The notes beneath the pieces were generated by a model. That model saw only the letters and a list, made by a program, of their open reading frames with translations, ran no database searches and was not told where the DNA came from. Shown piece by piece: positions 35,341 to 48,320 of a DNA stretch of 64,000 nucleotides. The translations under genes and the position numbers were made by a program. The stretch's first letter is position 1. The number at the start of each line of letters is the position of its first letter. The DNA comes from Quillaja saponaria (lineage: Eukaryota > Streptophyta > Magnoliopsida > Fabales > Quillajaceae), in contig CM055617.1 of assembly GCA_029379385.1 (NCBI GenBank), positions 12,247,532-12,311,531 of the forward strand, read 5' to 3'.

Positions 35341-35569
35341 GGAGCGATAAATCATCGTATTCAGAGACTATCTGCTGTTGAGAAGTCAGTCTACTTCAGC
35401 CAGAACTTCTTCATCAGTTTAGGGCAGACTTTCATTTCCTGCAACGCCTTACAAGTCCTCCAGGGGTGCGTGGTGGTTTCTCTAGGGATTCTTCATCAAT
35501 TAGTAAAGGTTAGGACCCTGAGTTTATACTCTGACGACTCAGGATGCACAGGCCTCTAATGTAGTGGTA

Positions 35570-35900
35570 TCAATTAATTTGTTTGTTTGTTCAATTGGTG
35601 CTAAAGTATTGTTTGATCTAGAAGCTACTCATTCTTTTATCTAGCCATATTTTTCTTCCCTTGTGAAGAAAGTTGCAGAACCTCTTGAAATCCTTCTAGC
35701 AGTCTTAACTCTATTAGGGAAAACTATTTTAGCAGACCGGTATATATCTTTATATGAAGTTCTATGGAGGATGATAATTACCAAGCAGACTTAATCATAT
35801 TGAATATGCTAGAGTATGATGTGATTCTAGGCATAGATTGGTTGTCTAATCATCATGCTATGGTAGACTTGTCGCGATAAAAGTGTTAAGTTCAATATCC
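35570..35900 (+). pseudogene. Gypsy aspartic protease remnant
   Basis: A frame near 35,605-35,640 reads KVLFDLEATHSFI. In active elements the equivalent motif has D-S-G, so the catalytic site is altered here (L-E for S-G), and a stop follows. DVILGIDWLSNHHA (about 35,818-35,860) marks the end of the domain. Confidence 0.78.
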
Positions 35901-36059
35901 CTGCCAAGCCAACTATTATTGTTCAAGGGGATCGAATTAAGGTTCCTCCCAATCTGATTTCAGTCATTCAGGCAAGACGACTTATCAAGAAGAAGCATCA
36001 AGCATATCTAGCTTTTGTCAGGGATACTCAGTTACAGTGTCCTCCTTTAGATCGTATCT

Positions 36060-39000
36060 TAGTGGTGAGGGAGTTTTTTGATATTTTTCCTGAAGAGCTT
36101 CTGGGGCTTCCTCCTAATTAGGAGATTGAGTTCGGTATTGAGTTATTACCCAGCACTCAATCAATTTCTATTCCCCTCTAGGATGGCTTCTAGTGAGCTA
36201 AGGGAACTTAAACGGCAATTGCTAAGATTTGCTAGATAAAGGATTCGTTTGTCCTAATTCATCTCCTTAGGTGCTCCTTTTTTGTTTGTTAAAAAGAAAG
36301 ATGACTCGTTTAGGCTGTGCATCGATTACCAGCAGTTGAATAAGGTTACAATTAAAAACAAGTATCCTCTTCCCTAGGATTAATGACTTATTTGATCAGT
36401 TACACGGAGCTCAGTATTTTTCTAAAATTAATCTTTGTTCCAGGTATCACCAGCTTTGAATTAAAAAGGAGGATATTTCGAAGACTACTTTTCATACTTG
36501 GTATGGACACTATGAATTTCTCATTATGTCTTTTGGGCTTACTAATGCCCTCTGCAGCTTATCACACCCCTCACGGAGGACATGACTAGACGGAGGAATG
36601 TTAACTAAACTTCCATAACCTTGACTCAAATAAAGGGACGACCATGACTCTTGACCAACCTAATGAATAAAACCAATAATTTATAAACACAAAAGTTAAT
36701 ATTAAAAGTTTGTTAATTGAAGCGAATTACAACCTACTAAAAATTTTGGCAGAAATTCCTTGCAATATGAAACACGCCTTAAAATATAATCCTATAAAAC
36801 TCTTTTTCTTTCACAACAACAACACAAAGACAATAAGGAGCCCCGCTCCATTCACATCAAGACAAATACTAAAATATAACCTCATACCAAATTTGACACC
36901 CACAGTTTTAATGTGACTGTAAACTTTCATCCTTAACTCCAAGTATGGGATTCGAGGAATACCTTATCTTCAAATTCTCAGCAACAATCTCGTATTAGTA
37001 GTTAACTTCCTTTGAGGTCCTGCTACTAAAATATAACCATAGAAGAGGGAGTGAGTCCTACGGACTCCGTGAGTGGAAAATCGTACCTAAAGGGATACTA
37101 ACATCAATCAAAGCATACATATATTACCATTTAATCTCAAGTAATAATATTTATGTCTTAGTTCAATAGTACACATACGTACTTGTAATTCTCATAAAAC
37201 CACGAGTCACATATTTCATAACAAATATAAATATCCAAAATTCACAATTTCAAACAAAACAATCAAAGCATTACAAGCAAACAAAGGGCTAACGAGTGAC
37301 TCAGCCCCGCACAATAGTTTCACCCCCTGCGGGGCATATACATACCTGCATAATAATTTAATCTCTGTACATAATCTATCCCACTGGTGCTGAGCACTCA
37401 TATAAAAAAAAATTATCAGAATCCGAACATTTCAGGATTACAAATCAAAATCTCCTAGGTGCACCTGGATTTTTGATTTCGGAAGATAAAATTCACTTTT
37501 CATAAAAATCACTCTGTTGGCCTTTATCAACCACAACCAATATCAAACAAGGAAACCAATATCAACCAACATAATTTAAATAAATTACTGAAATACTTGA
37601 CTTGCTTATTTTTCATGTATCACATATATTCAAATAAACATATAATTACACATACTAATTTAGCCCCTAAAGGCAACAATTAACCACTCACATGTAAATC
37701 CATTTCATTCATCACTTACACTAGCGTTCACGCATCCCATCAAGTCCACAATAGAATCCAGAATTGAAATTCATATTTTCAAATAATACTTAGTTCATAA
37801 ACATTGGTGTTATCATCTTTTAATTACTAAGCTTAATCCCAACTTTTATATGTTTATTTATGAAAGTTTTCTATTAAGCTATTACATATCAAGTAATATG
37901 AACTGTATTTTATGTGATAAGGTTAGTAATGAAGAGACATTTTAAATGTCTTGACAATGCATAGGGTAGGAAAAGAAAATTATTAGAAAAGATAGAAAGC
38001 ACTAGTGGGTTAGAGATGTTGAAACTGTCCAAACTTAAGGTTTGGACCCTGTGTTCACTATAACAGTCATATCTTCCTCTAAGAAACTCCAAATCCAGTT
38101 CCATAAAATTTATTAAATTCTAGACACATGTAACTTTATAATGATATACAATCTGAATTTTTTTTTTTAAAAAAAAAAAATTAGTCTTGTACCCACCTAA
38201 TTCCTTACATGAACCAAAAATAGGGCACTACACAAATTCCTAGTTGTTAATATCAGACTAGTTATAAAAACTTCATACTAGGGAATTAAATTACGAAACT
38301 ATACAGTATTTCTTATTAAGGTATTGGAAACATTCCATTTTCAAAACTCTATTTCTACTTCAACCTTTAAAACTCTCTAAAGTCAGTTACACTAAAACAG
38401 GTTCAATCTGTATCCGAAAATCATCAATTTAAATATTGCACAGTTTATAAATTTCCTCATCAAAATTTCCTACTTCACAACTTAATTAATAAATTTTAAT
38501 TAATTAAACTTCTCAATTCCACTTATACATATTTGAAACATTAAACTTCACATTATCTAAGATTCTTTAAATTTAAAACATACTAATATTAATTTATATA
38601 TTTGAGTCTTAAATTTCCAATTCTAATAATTATACATATCAATTACCAACTGCATTTATTTCTAATAACCTTTGATTCGTTACCACTAATTTTCCTAACT
38701 TTCTTAATTAAACCAAAAGATATTCCCAACAATTCACTTAACTAAGAAATTACAATTCTTAAATTAAATATAACTTGACTAAACTATGGTTCAAAGGTAA
38801 TAAAATTTCTGCACTAATACCTTTTTACTAAATTATAGCTCTAAAATCAAATTTTAGTTCTTAAGATAATCCTTTACTTGAATTAGGGAGTAATTTGAAC
38901 TTCTTCAACTTCATAATATGCATGGCAATCGAAACCAATGAAACAAATCTTGAGCAAGCCGCACAAATAGATTCCATAAGCTTAATCCTTACCACTTCAA

Positions 39001-39645
39001 CATATTCACACATAAATTATTCTATCAATCCATGTTGTATCAATTACATCTCCACCATCCATACACTAATACATATTAGAACACACCTATCACCCTTTTT
39101 TGGTACTTACGGACAAAGAAAAATATCCACCTAGATGGCTGAATTCTGGCCTAACATCACCCACACACTCTGTTTTATAAACGTAGCTCCTAAAGAGCTT
39201 TGAAGCCCACGGTGGCTCAAGACTTCCTCCACTATTGAACTAGTTTCATGGCTGCCCTCCTATAACAGAGCAACCACAGCAACCACCAAAAAGATGTAAA
39301 CCCCACAAGAAAGACAAGAAATGTCACGGTCAAAGAAAAGCAAAGGAGGAAATAGATACTTTACCTTGAATCTAACTTAAGCAAGATCACCCTTAGGACT
39401 TACTTAAGCTAAAAATAGGAGCTACAGGCGGCTTTCTTTCCAAGTGCCAAGAACAGGGGACTCGGCAATCCCAAATGAAAAGTGAGGCCGTGCTTAATTG
39501 AAGAAAGAAGGAAAGAAAATACTAGCAAAGTCGGTTGGAAGAGGCTAGAAGAAGAGAGTAAAACAAAAGAAAAAATAAACTAATTTAAAAAAAATAACGA
39601 AGTCTATGGAATATGTTAAATATGTGGTACACCTTAAATCTTGTC

Positions 39646-39693
<48 letters not shown>

Positions 39694-40585
39694 AAATACT
39701 TTTTAACTTATATATATGTTGTGGATATCAATTATATGTATATATATAAATGTGTGGTGGGAATTAGATCCTATTCCTTGAGTATAGATATAATAATTAC
39801 TTTTCTAGCTTAAAAACAAAATTCATGGTGTATAATTAATCTTGCTAGATCTATAAATTTAATTATTGATACAATTGTTATACACATTAATAAAAATTAC
39901 CATAATGAATTAACTGATTATATAATGAAAATTAATTCTTGCATTATTTTTAGATTTATACAAATTTTACAATTACGTATATTTTTACTTTGCATAAAAA
40001 TTTAGTCACCAAATCACAAAAATAAATAAAGTAAAGTTTCACACAAATATTCTGAAACGCAAGTTAAAATTCAGGGTTATAACAGCAGCGTTCATGGACT
40101 TAATGAATTTGGTGTTTAAGCCTTTCTTGGACTAGTTTGTTATTATTTTCATTGATGACATTCTGGTATATTCTCGAAGTGAGGAAGAATATGAGCAGCA
40201 TCTTCGTAAGGTATTGCAAATACTTAGGGAAAATAAGCTTTATGCCAAATTCTCTATATGTAAATTTTGGTTGAATCATGTGACTTTTCTCGGACACTGT
40301 GATTTCTAAGAAATGAATTCAGTGTATATCCTAACAAGATCGAAGTGGTTCAGAGTTGGCCTCGACCAACAAATATTTCTGAAATTCGAAGTTTCTTGAG
40401 CTTGGCTGGTTATTACAGGAGGTTCTTTAAGAATTTCTCTCGTATTGTAGCTTCGTTGACTTCATTTACTCATAAAAGAGTTAAGTTTTCATGGTTCGAG
40501 ACTTGTGAAGAAAGCTTTCAAAAGTTAAAAACTTGTTTGACTTCAGCTTCTATTCTTGCACTTCCTTTTATTATGGGTACTTAAT
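36060..40585 (+). pseudogene. Gypsy reverse transcriptase, split by an LTR
   Basis: The 5' part (36,060-36,558) shows [38 protein letters not shown] and IMSFGLTNA, in more than one frame. It stops at the TSD GCAGC (36554-36558). The 3' part resumes at 40,085 with FMDLMNLVF, then [14 protein letters not shown] (about 40,150-40,190, the catalytic DD pair kept), LYAKFS and FLGH. 40345-40584 gives the connection region ([17 protein letters not shown]). The stretch 36,559-40,084 is the inserted LTR and is not part of the gene. Other frameshifts and stops are present. Confidence 0.85.
36559..40084 (-). mobile_element. Solo gypsy LTR nested in reverse transcriptase
   Basis: Perfect GCAGC repeats flank it (36554-36558 and 40085-40089). 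On the minus strand it begins TGTTATAACCCTGAATT at 40084 and ends GGGGTGTGATAA at 36559. It belongs to the same family as the host element but lies in the opposite direction and is about 1 kb longer than the host LTRs. It is closest in layout to the LTR at 27,205-30,962. No internal region is left. A TA-rich run lies at about 39,645-39,688. Confidence 0.87.
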
Positions 40586-40945
40586 ACTATGTTTTGTGAT
40601 GCTTCTCATATTGAACATGGTTGTGTTTTGATGCAGGATGGAACAGTTGTAGCATATGCTTCCAAACCGCTGAAAAAGCATGAGGTGAACTACCTTACTT
40701 ATGATATTGAGATGGCAACAACAATTTTTACGTTAAAAATATGGAGGTATTACTTGTCTGGTGAGACTTTTGAGATTTTTACATATCATAAGAGTCTTAA
40801 ATATATCTTTGATCAAAAGGAGCTGAACTTGAGGCAGCGCAGATGGATTGAACTACTAGAGGATTATGATTATTCAATTTCTTATCATCCAGGTAAAGCC
40901 AATGTGGTTGCTGATGCTCTAAGTAGAAAGTCTATGGGTAGTTTA
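40586..40945 (+). pseudogene. Gypsy RNase H domain
   Basis: The frame 40556-41044 contains [33 protein letters not shown] and [19 protein letters not shown], then [19 protein letters not shown] and [15 protein letters not shown], the classic RNase H and tail motifs. It is the best-kept stretch of the element, but its link to the upstream frame is broken near 40,575. Confidence 0.88.
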
Positions 40946-41199
40946 TCCCATTTGGCAGCTATGCGTAGTCAGGTAGTTAAAGAATTGCAGCAATTCATGG
41001 CTGATGGAGTTAGGTTTGAAGTGTCTCCTCGGGGATATTACTAGCTCATATTCAAGTGAAGTCCAATTTTATTGAAGTTATAAAAGCAGCATAAGTGATT
41101 GATCCAGAAGTGATTGCTGAGAAAACTAAATGTAATCAAGGTGTTGTTGGTGACTTTAAGGTGGATGCTGAGAGAGTACTGAGGTGCGATGATTCGGAT

Positions 41200-42110
41200 T
41201 GTAGTGCCACATGATTTGGAGTTGAGAAGGAAGATTCTTGAAACAACTTATTGTTCATCATATGTCATGCATCCTAGTTCTTCTAAAATGTATTAGGATT
41301 TAAGAAAATTTTATTGGTGGAAAGGTATGAAGAAAGATGTTACTCATCTTGTTTCTAGGTGTCTGGTGTGTCAACAGGTGAAAGTTGAACATCAGAGGCC
41401 GGCATAGGTCTTACAAAAACTGGATGTTCTAGAATGGAAGTGGGAAAAAAGTTACTATAGACTTTGTATCGGGACTTCCTATGACTTTTAAGGGGTTTTG
41501 ATTCTATTTGGGTGATTGTTGATCGTTTGACGACGTCTGCACATTTTCTTCCAATGAAGACTACTTACTCAGCATATCAGTATGTGAAGCTTGTATTTGG
41601 ACGAGATTGTTTCATTACATGGAGTACCAGTCTCTATTATTTCTGACTGGGGTGCTTAATTTACTATTGCGTTCAGAAATCTTTTCAAAAATCCCTTGGT
41701 ACTCAGTTATTGTTCAATACTGTTTTTCCATCCTCAAACTAATGGGCAATCCGAGAGAAAGATACAAACTTTGGAGGATATATTGCAAGCTTGTGTGATG
41801 AAGTTTGAAGGTAGTTGGGATCAGCATCTTCCACTAATTGCAGTTTGCTTATAATAATAGCTATCATAGTAGCATTCGGATGGCACCATTTTAAGCATTG
41901 TTTGGTAGGAAGTGTTGATCTCTAGGTCAATTGGTTTGAGATGAGTGAGTATCAGTTGTTGGGACTAGAATTAATTCAAGATGCTGTGGAGAAGGTTCCG
42001 GTAATTCGTGATAGATTACGGATAGCTCAGAGCCGATAGAAGTTGTATGCCGATAACCATAGGAGGCAAGTTAGAATTTGAAGTAGGTGATAACATGTTC
42101 CTGAAGATTT
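41200..42110 (+). pseudogene. Gypsy integrase, broken
   Basis: The zinc-binding part is seen as CLVCQQVKVEHQRP (about 41,360-41,403), with WWKGMKKDV before it. The catalytic core shows DFVSGLPMTF and DSIWVIVDRLTTSAHFLPM (about 41,460-41,560), then FHPQTNGQSERK near 41,730-41,765. At least three frame changes and several stops occur. Confidence 0.83.
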
Positions 42111-42299
42111 CTCCTGTTAAAGGCACAATGAGATTTGGTAAGAAAGGTAAGCTAAGCCTAAGATTTATTAGACCTTTTCAAATCCTAAGTAGGTTATAGT
42201 GGTGGCTATACAAGCTAGATTTACCCTCTAGACTTGGATAAGGTGCATCTGGTGTTTCATGTGTTCAATGCTTCAAAAATATTTGCCAAATGAATCCCA

Positions 42300-42566
42300 T
42301 ATTTTACGAATTTAGGAAGTGCAAGTTAACAAGGATTTGACATACGAGGAGCAACCAATAAAAATTATTGATAGACAAGTTCCGTAAACCTTCGATTGAA
42401 GGCTATTCCTTCTGTAAAATGTTATATCGCAACATCATAAGAAAGACTGAAGCCACTTAGGAATCTGGGCATGAAATGAAACGACATTACGCATATTTAT
42501 TTGAATAATTCTAGTAAATGATATACCCTTCTCATCCTTCATTTGAAATTCGGTACAAATTTCTTT
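42300..42566 (+). pseudogene. Decayed chromodomain-like tail
   Basis: Near 42,335-42,385 one frame reads DLTYEEQPIKIIDRQVP, matching the start of the chromodomain at the end of Tekay/Del-type integrases. The tryptophan-containing core that should follow is interrupted by stops. Confidence 0.65.
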
Positions 42567-42580
42567 TAAAAGGGGAAGAA

Positions 42581-43730
42581 TGTTATAAATCGATATTTTA
42601 ATGGGTAATTTAAAATGGTATATGTAAATTATTGTGACGATTTAAGTAATAAGTTATATATATATATATATATATTATATGTATAGATTAGATTGCACTA
42701 TATTAAAAGTCATTTTAAAAAAAAATTAATTAATTGGAAATTTTAACATTGTTGTGTAGACATATACAATTAGTGAACAAGTGATTAAAAGTAATATATA
42801 TACATATATATATATATATATATGCATAAATTAGAAGATTTAAAATACAATCATATAACTTTTGGGCTCATGTTGTATTTACTATTATATTATATTATGT
42901 AACTTTCCTTACAACACTTTATTCCTTTTTTGATTTTTTTCTTTCCTTTAAGTGGCAGACTTTCAGACTTCAGCCAAATTTCTAGCTGTTCTTCATCTTC
43001 AACTGAGGACGTTTTGGCCGTGAATTATCGTGGTGGAGGGCTAGGCATGAAGTGTAGCAGCTCCTTTCTATTTCTTCTCTTGTTGTAGGTGTACTAACCA
43101 TCTCGATTTCTGAATTTGCCGTGAGGAATAGGCTGGTTTTACTTGAATCCTTGAGTGGGTTTTCATTCCTTTCATTTGTGATTGGTAATTACTTAGTATA
43201 GTTTGAATAAGGAAGGTATATGGCTGATTGAGTGGATGGCATAAGGCAGCTTTGCTGCCATGTTCTTACCTCTCCTGTTTTGTGTTGTCGCCAAGGGCTG
43301 GTACTGCCAAATGATTTATGGGGGAAAGCATGGAAATTCAATTTGCAGGGATATCAATTTATGCCCTGATGCCTTGTTTGATTATGTTTTTCCTTGGTGT
43401 GGCATCGGTTGCCTGGAAGTTACTACCAGTGCAAGCCATGAGGGTATATAGGATGCAAACAGAGAAGTGGAGGGGGGCAGACAGTATGGATTGAAGATAT
43501 GGTTTGGCTGGCTTGATAAGTGATGGAGTTTTGGTGAAAAGTCACGGCAGTGAAGGAAAGGGGGGCAAGCCGTGAGCTTTGTCTAAAAGAATAATAAAAT
43601 TTGAGAATGATTTGTTTTAACTAGATGAATTAGGAAATTCAATTATACTAAGTGTATGTTTATTAGATTAGTAATAGTGAATGGTGGCAAAGAAATAAAA
43701 ATTTGGAATCAAGAATTTATGATAATGAAC

Positions 43731-43764
<34 letters not shown>

Positions 43765-45131
43765 TCTAGTTACATGTAAATAATAAAATAGAAGTACAAA
43801 ATTTAAATCTAAATGGAAATTAAGGAATTAATTAAATGAGTTGAATATAGTTTCTTTAAATTCAATCTAGAATATGAAATAAATGATTTAAGATTCAAGT
43901 AAAGTAATACAAAAAAGTTAGGTATATAAATTAAGAAATTGTAGAATTAACTTTAAAATATTATTGGGGTTAACATATGAATTGGTGATTTTCAGCTTCA
44001 GAGTGTACGAAGGATATTTCGACATCTTTGCAAGCTAAGCGAGCTGAGGAATCCCATCTTTAAGCCTTGTGAGTGAATTATGTGCTTTATGGTTACCTAA
44101 ATGATTGTGTGCAATTATATGTAAATTTGAATTGATGCAGTTATAATGAGAAATAAGCAAATAAGTTATTTCAGTTATTTAATTGAATTATATGTGCTTG
44201 ATATTGAGTGTTGTTAATAAATGCCAACAAAGTGAAATTTTCTGAGAAATGGTTTCTATTTTCGAAATTAAAAAATCCTAGTGCACCTAGAATATTTGAA
44301 TTTAACAATTATTTAAGAAAACAAATGGAGTGCTCAGTCCCGGCGGGATGAATTTGTGTGCGGATAATTAATTTGTTATGCAGGGGAGCAAATATCCGGT
44401 TAGGGGAGATAATGTTGTATGATACTGAGTTACTCATTGGCCCTTTGATTGTTTTTTTGTTTATTTTGTTTGATATGTTGAAATTGTGAACTTAGCGAAT
44501 TGTGATTGTATGATAATGATAATCATGTACATGAATAAATAAATTTAAATATGAGTTTAAATTATAATATATGTGTTATGTGATGTTGGTACTCTTAGGG
44601 TACATGATTTGCTCACTGAGTCTTTGTGACTCACTCTTTCCATTGTTGTTGTTTTTTTTCAGAAAACTACTTTTGGTCGTGACAAAATTTGCTACCTACC
44701 GACTTTGCGGTGGCAAGCTATATCTAAGAGATAGCACACTTGGAGCTTATGGGACAATCCTTGCAGTCACTTTAGGTGTTATGCATTGTTGTTAGACATA
44801 TTGAATTCATCATGGTGATTTTCATGTTTTGTTTTGAGCGGAGCTCCTCTGTATATTATGATACTATTAGTTACTATCAATTTTATAAACAGGTATTTAT
44901 ATGTATTATTGGTATGTTCAATTTTACGAGGAAACCCCTGCCGATATTTTTCAGTGTTTGTTTGATGTTTAGTAGTTGAGTCTGGATTTTATTTTAAATC
45001 AGTAATATTTTAATTGTTATACTTGTAATGTATTAAAAGAGTCATGGATGTACAGTTTTAAGTTTTCAGGGTTACAGAGGTATGAATATTCATTGCTCTG
45101 GCCAGTCATACTCTTATTTGAGGGTGTGATA
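42581..45131 (+). repeat. Gypsy 3' LTR
   Basis: It starts TGTTATAAATCGATATT after the polypurine tract and ends GGGTGTGATA. It is longer than the 5' LTR mainly because of about 170 bp near 43,760-43,935 absent from the latter. Differences between the LTRs are numerous, pointing to an old insertion. Confidence 0.86.
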
Positions 45132-45136
45132 GTAAC

Positions 45137-46195
45137 CTCAGAAGTTACCAAAAACAAAAAACAAAAAGAGTATATAAACATGGAGATTCAGAGGCAGATA
45201 TAAAGAAAGCATATATGAAGTTATCGTATGGTTGGAATAAACTAACCAATTATGGTTTGATGAAGAATTCCAAGGTTTAAATTCTCAAGTTCAAATTCTC
45301 AAATTGAATTTAAGCTTGTCATTGTATTATGCAAACATAGGTTTTGCTAATATTATTATGTGTAACATAATTAGAATGTTAATCTATTAGGAAGTTTTGA
45401 AAAAAAGAAAATAATTCATATTAGAACAAAACTTTAACCATTTAATTAGAATTATATTTACAGTTTCTATTAAATTTATTAAATTTTAAAATTTTAATTT
45501 CATTCTAACTCTAAAATTATGGAGTAGCTAAACAATTCATATTAGAACAAAACTCAAACCATTTAATTTGAATATTTATATTTTAAAAGTAATCCTATTA
45601 TAATAATTAATTAGAAAAATTGATCGATTGGGATAACAACAAGAGAGTGTGACAGTATTGTAAATTTAATAAATACAAAGGGTAAAATAAGAAATCAAAA
45701 GATTCTTCGTTTTAGGCTCTTTTATATATATAGTATAAATATATAGATATAGATATAGATACATCCCTTAAACCTCATAATTTGAAATTGTAGTAGACAA
45801 CCCTAAACATGAATTTAATAAAAAATAAGAAATAATAAAATTATTTTAACAATAATATAAAAAAATATTCAGTCCATTAAAAAGAAATTGGACAATTTTG
45901 AAACCAAAAACACCGTAGACCAATTATTCATTCTCAAATAACAAACCAACAACGAAAATAGAGTCATTCATGTATTAAGGTTAAGGTCAATCATAACAAT
46001 TTCAATGATTATTAGAAATTTATGAAGCATTAAACATAAAATTAAGTTCAGATTACATACCTTTCAAGCTTCGAAATCACTGAAAATCTTCTACTTGCAA
46101 AGGAGAAAATCTAAGCAAAGATGACCACTGAGGAACACGAACAATCTCCGTGAACAGAGGAGTTTTGGAAGGAGGTGATGCAAGTAGCTAGCAGA
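45137..46195. other. AT-rich intergenic DNA
   Basis: No coding sequence. Two direct copies of AATTCATATTAGAACAAAAC lie near 45,414 and 45,535. A TATAGATATAGA repeat lies near 45,740-45,760. Confidence 0.5.
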
Positions 46196-46204
46196 GGGAA
46201 TTAA

Positions 46205-46415
46205 ACTGAAGGAGTCAGAGAATTATATATTCAGATGATGTATAATGTACAAGAGGGTACCTCATATAATATCATAAACCTAGACTCAGTATCAACCAAA
46301 TAAATAATAGACAATTACATATAATTACAGGCTTAATAATTACTGATATAGTGGAGATAATTGAAAGCTTAAATCATGGGTCAATTAAGAACTCTTGATT
46401 TATGTTACGCTGATA
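46205..46415 (-). repeat. Copia LTR fragment
   Basis: ATAGACAATTACATATAATTA, the GTGGAGATAATTGAAAGC region and CATGGGTCAATT (about 46,300-46,385) match the copia LTRs at 21,064 and 24,639. No matching partner or internal region is adjacent, so it is a solo or truncated LTR. Confidence 0.72.
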
Positions 46416-46549
46416 AGTATAAATGGTTTATATATATGTAAACTATCAATATAATTCTTTCTTTTACCGCTTATTTTGTTTTCGATGATCTTATATATCA
46501 TATTTAGCGATTTTTATCTAACTCATAAAACAGAACCCATATCTGCCTT

Positions 46550-46717
46550 AGAATAAAAGTTTACAGAGTAGCAGACAGGCTCGCTAACATCATGTTGGAT
46601 GGTCAAGACACTGCAGTAGATTCGTGCATCCATCCTCCTTTGGAAGCCACCTTTCCAATTGATGATGATGCTTTAGGAATAGCTTGGAGCCGTAGGATAG
46701 CCATGGCTTATGTGTAG
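46550..46717 (+). pseudogene. Possible non-LTR element RNase H tail
   Basis: The plus strand reads VYRVADRLANIMLDG and continues to DALGIAWSRRIAMAYV before a stop at about 46,717. The N-x-VAD-LA pattern is the usual end of the RNase H domain in plant LINE-type polyproteins. Upstream coding sequence is missing. The opposite-strand frame 46590-46811 is its shadow. Confidence 0.45.
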
Positions 46718-47295
46718 TTATTTTTTTTGGGTAGACAATCAGAATTTTAATCCTTTGTAAGAGAACATAAAAGTCAAACTTTTTTTTGTCAAGGCGTAAT
46801 ATATACATCAATTACCCAAACAAAGTTCAAATATGAATGTGATGACCTTTCATGCCTAATTTATCATTTGAAGATGAGAAAGAAGGAAAAAAGAAGTTCA
46901 CTGAAATTATAGACATATAAAAAGCTTATAATATTGGGTCGATAGAATTTAGGAAATTACAAATGCAATAATAATAATTTGATAAAAAAAGTGTACTGAC
47001 CAAAATTTGGTAACAATAAAATTAGATAATACTTTATTGACTAACACATAAATTTCGCACCTAAAATTTTATTTAAAAGCCAAGACACAACGTGCAGAAG
47101 TATCAAATTTACAGAGTATTCGAACACAGTTGTTCTTTATAGTGAACTTAATTCCAAGGACACCTCTTTTTTTACATTTATTTTACAATCACATTACAAA
47201 GATACATCCATTAATTGAACCTGCAAACTTATTCACTAGAAAAATTTAATAGGCCAAACATTCAGAAATTTCAAATTACAAATTTCGACAAATAT
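46718..47295. other. 3' flank of the intact LOR gene
   Basis: 46,930-47,010 matches 31,120-31,200. From about 47,070 the sequence matches the 3' flank of LOR copy B (24,909 onward). No gene besides the probable 3' UTR of the LOR gene. Confidence 0.45.
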
Positions 47296-48229
47296 TTAAT
47301 TTGAGGTTGGGGTCGGTATCCCAGTGACCAAGTTTTCTGTTAAGTTGCCTATAACTTTTGAGAGATCACCATCGCTAATTTCATCAAGAATCACTATAAC
47401 CGTGACTATGAATGCATAATCAATATTTGGATACATAGTGAGCATGAAAGTGTCCTTCCCAAACAAAAAACTGCTAACGCTATCCTTCTTTTGCATCTGC
47501 AAGTGTATATACAAAGATTAAGTTCATGAAAGTTGATATCTCATTAAATCGTATAATACTGGAAATCCTCTTATGTAAAATCATATCAAGTATGTACTTA
47601 CATAGGCAACAACCGTTGAAGATTCGCCAGCATAAATAACATTATCTTTTACCTTGAAGTCACATCTGTCTTGGGCTGTGTTGCTAGCCAAGAACACATG
47701 TAATTTATAATTCCATTGGATTGATGATGATCTCTTGACAGTAAAGATTAAATCCTCAGGTTCTGTACTTGTACCCCTGAAAACATTCCATCTATCATGC
47801 ATGGACCTTATCTGTGAAAGGAAAAAAATTAATTATATACATACATATAGAAAAATTCCAAAGCTGAATCAACCATTTTGTTTTTAATTTGAGAAAAAAA
47901 AACATTCATGTGACAAATTTTGATAAAGATTTGGTAAAATATCTTTTTGTTCGTGTATAAAAGGATAAAAGGCCAGTTTAGGATATGTTAGCTAGTGAGC
48001 AAACCTGCTTATAGAGTATGACTAAAGGGTTCCCGGCAGAATCGAGTAGTACACGACGGTCATGAAGGGTGAAGAATGAATCTTTCACTTTGAAAATAGT
48101 TTTACCGTTGACGTCTTTGACAACAAAAATACCATCAGTTGCCCTCATCACCTTTCTAACAATGTCAATATTCAGAGTGTCAGGAGCACAGTAGTAAGAA
48201 TTGATTACTGGGATGAGACAAGCAGCCAT
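47296..48229 (-). CDS. LOR: LURP-one-related (LOR) protein, intact copy C
   Basis: Exons on the minus strand: 48229-48005, 47811-47602 and 47496-47296. Introns begin GT and end AG, all in phase 0, giving 211 residues. The start is MAACLIPV; the stop follows TGIPTPTSN. Recognisable strands of the LOR/tubby-C-like barrel are ATDGIFVVKD, GKTIFKVKD, LHDRRVLLDSAGNPLV (exon 1), MHDRWNVFRG, LIFTVKRSS, LHVFLASN, DRCDFKVK, VIYAGESSTVVAY (exon 2) and FGKDTFMLTMYPNIDYAFIVTVIVILDEI (exon 3, in part). The hydrophobic helix near the end is the family's buried C-terminal helix. It is slightly shorter than many members because the loop before VIYAG is missing. Some relatives act in defence against oomycetes; the biochemical role is unknown. 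A TATA box lies about 70 bp upstream. Confidence 0.9.
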
Positions 48230-48320
48230 GACTTGCAAGAGAAATTGAGAGAACGGCAAATGTTCTTATGGTCTTTTTTTCTTTATAATGAAGCTTCCTT
48301 ATATAAAGGATTGGAATTTT
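48230..48320 (-). promoter_or_regulatory. TATA box and leader of LOR copy C
   Basis: On the minus strand TTTATATAAGG lies at about 48298-48308, about 70 bp before the ATG, leaving a leader of roughly 40 bp. The same arrangement (CTATATAAGAAAGC) occurs before the truncated copy D at 49,690-49,705, showing that promoter and first exon were duplicated together. Confidence 0.6.

Larger units (their letters stand above)
31657..45131 (+). mobile_element. Ty3/gypsy element, chromodomain type, degenerate
   Basis: LTRs lie at 31657-34115 (2,459 bp) and 42581-45131 (2,551 bp). A primer-binding site TGGTATTAGAACATGG (34119-34134), near the initiator-tRNA-Met complement, follows the 5' LTR after three bases. 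A polypurine tract (AAAAGGGGAAGAA) ends at 42580. Flanks ATAAC (31652-31656) and GTAAC (45132-45136) are a probable 5-bp duplication with one change. Coding order gag, protease, reverse transcriptase, RNase H, integrase and a chromodomain-like tail fits the Tekay/Del group. A reversed LTR of the same family (36,559-40,084) interrupts the reverse transcriptase. All domains are broken. Confidence 0.88.

Noticed and set aside
40556..41044. 162-residue frame as an independent gene
   Set aside because: It is the RNase H domain of the gypsy polyprotein; the start codon is incidental.
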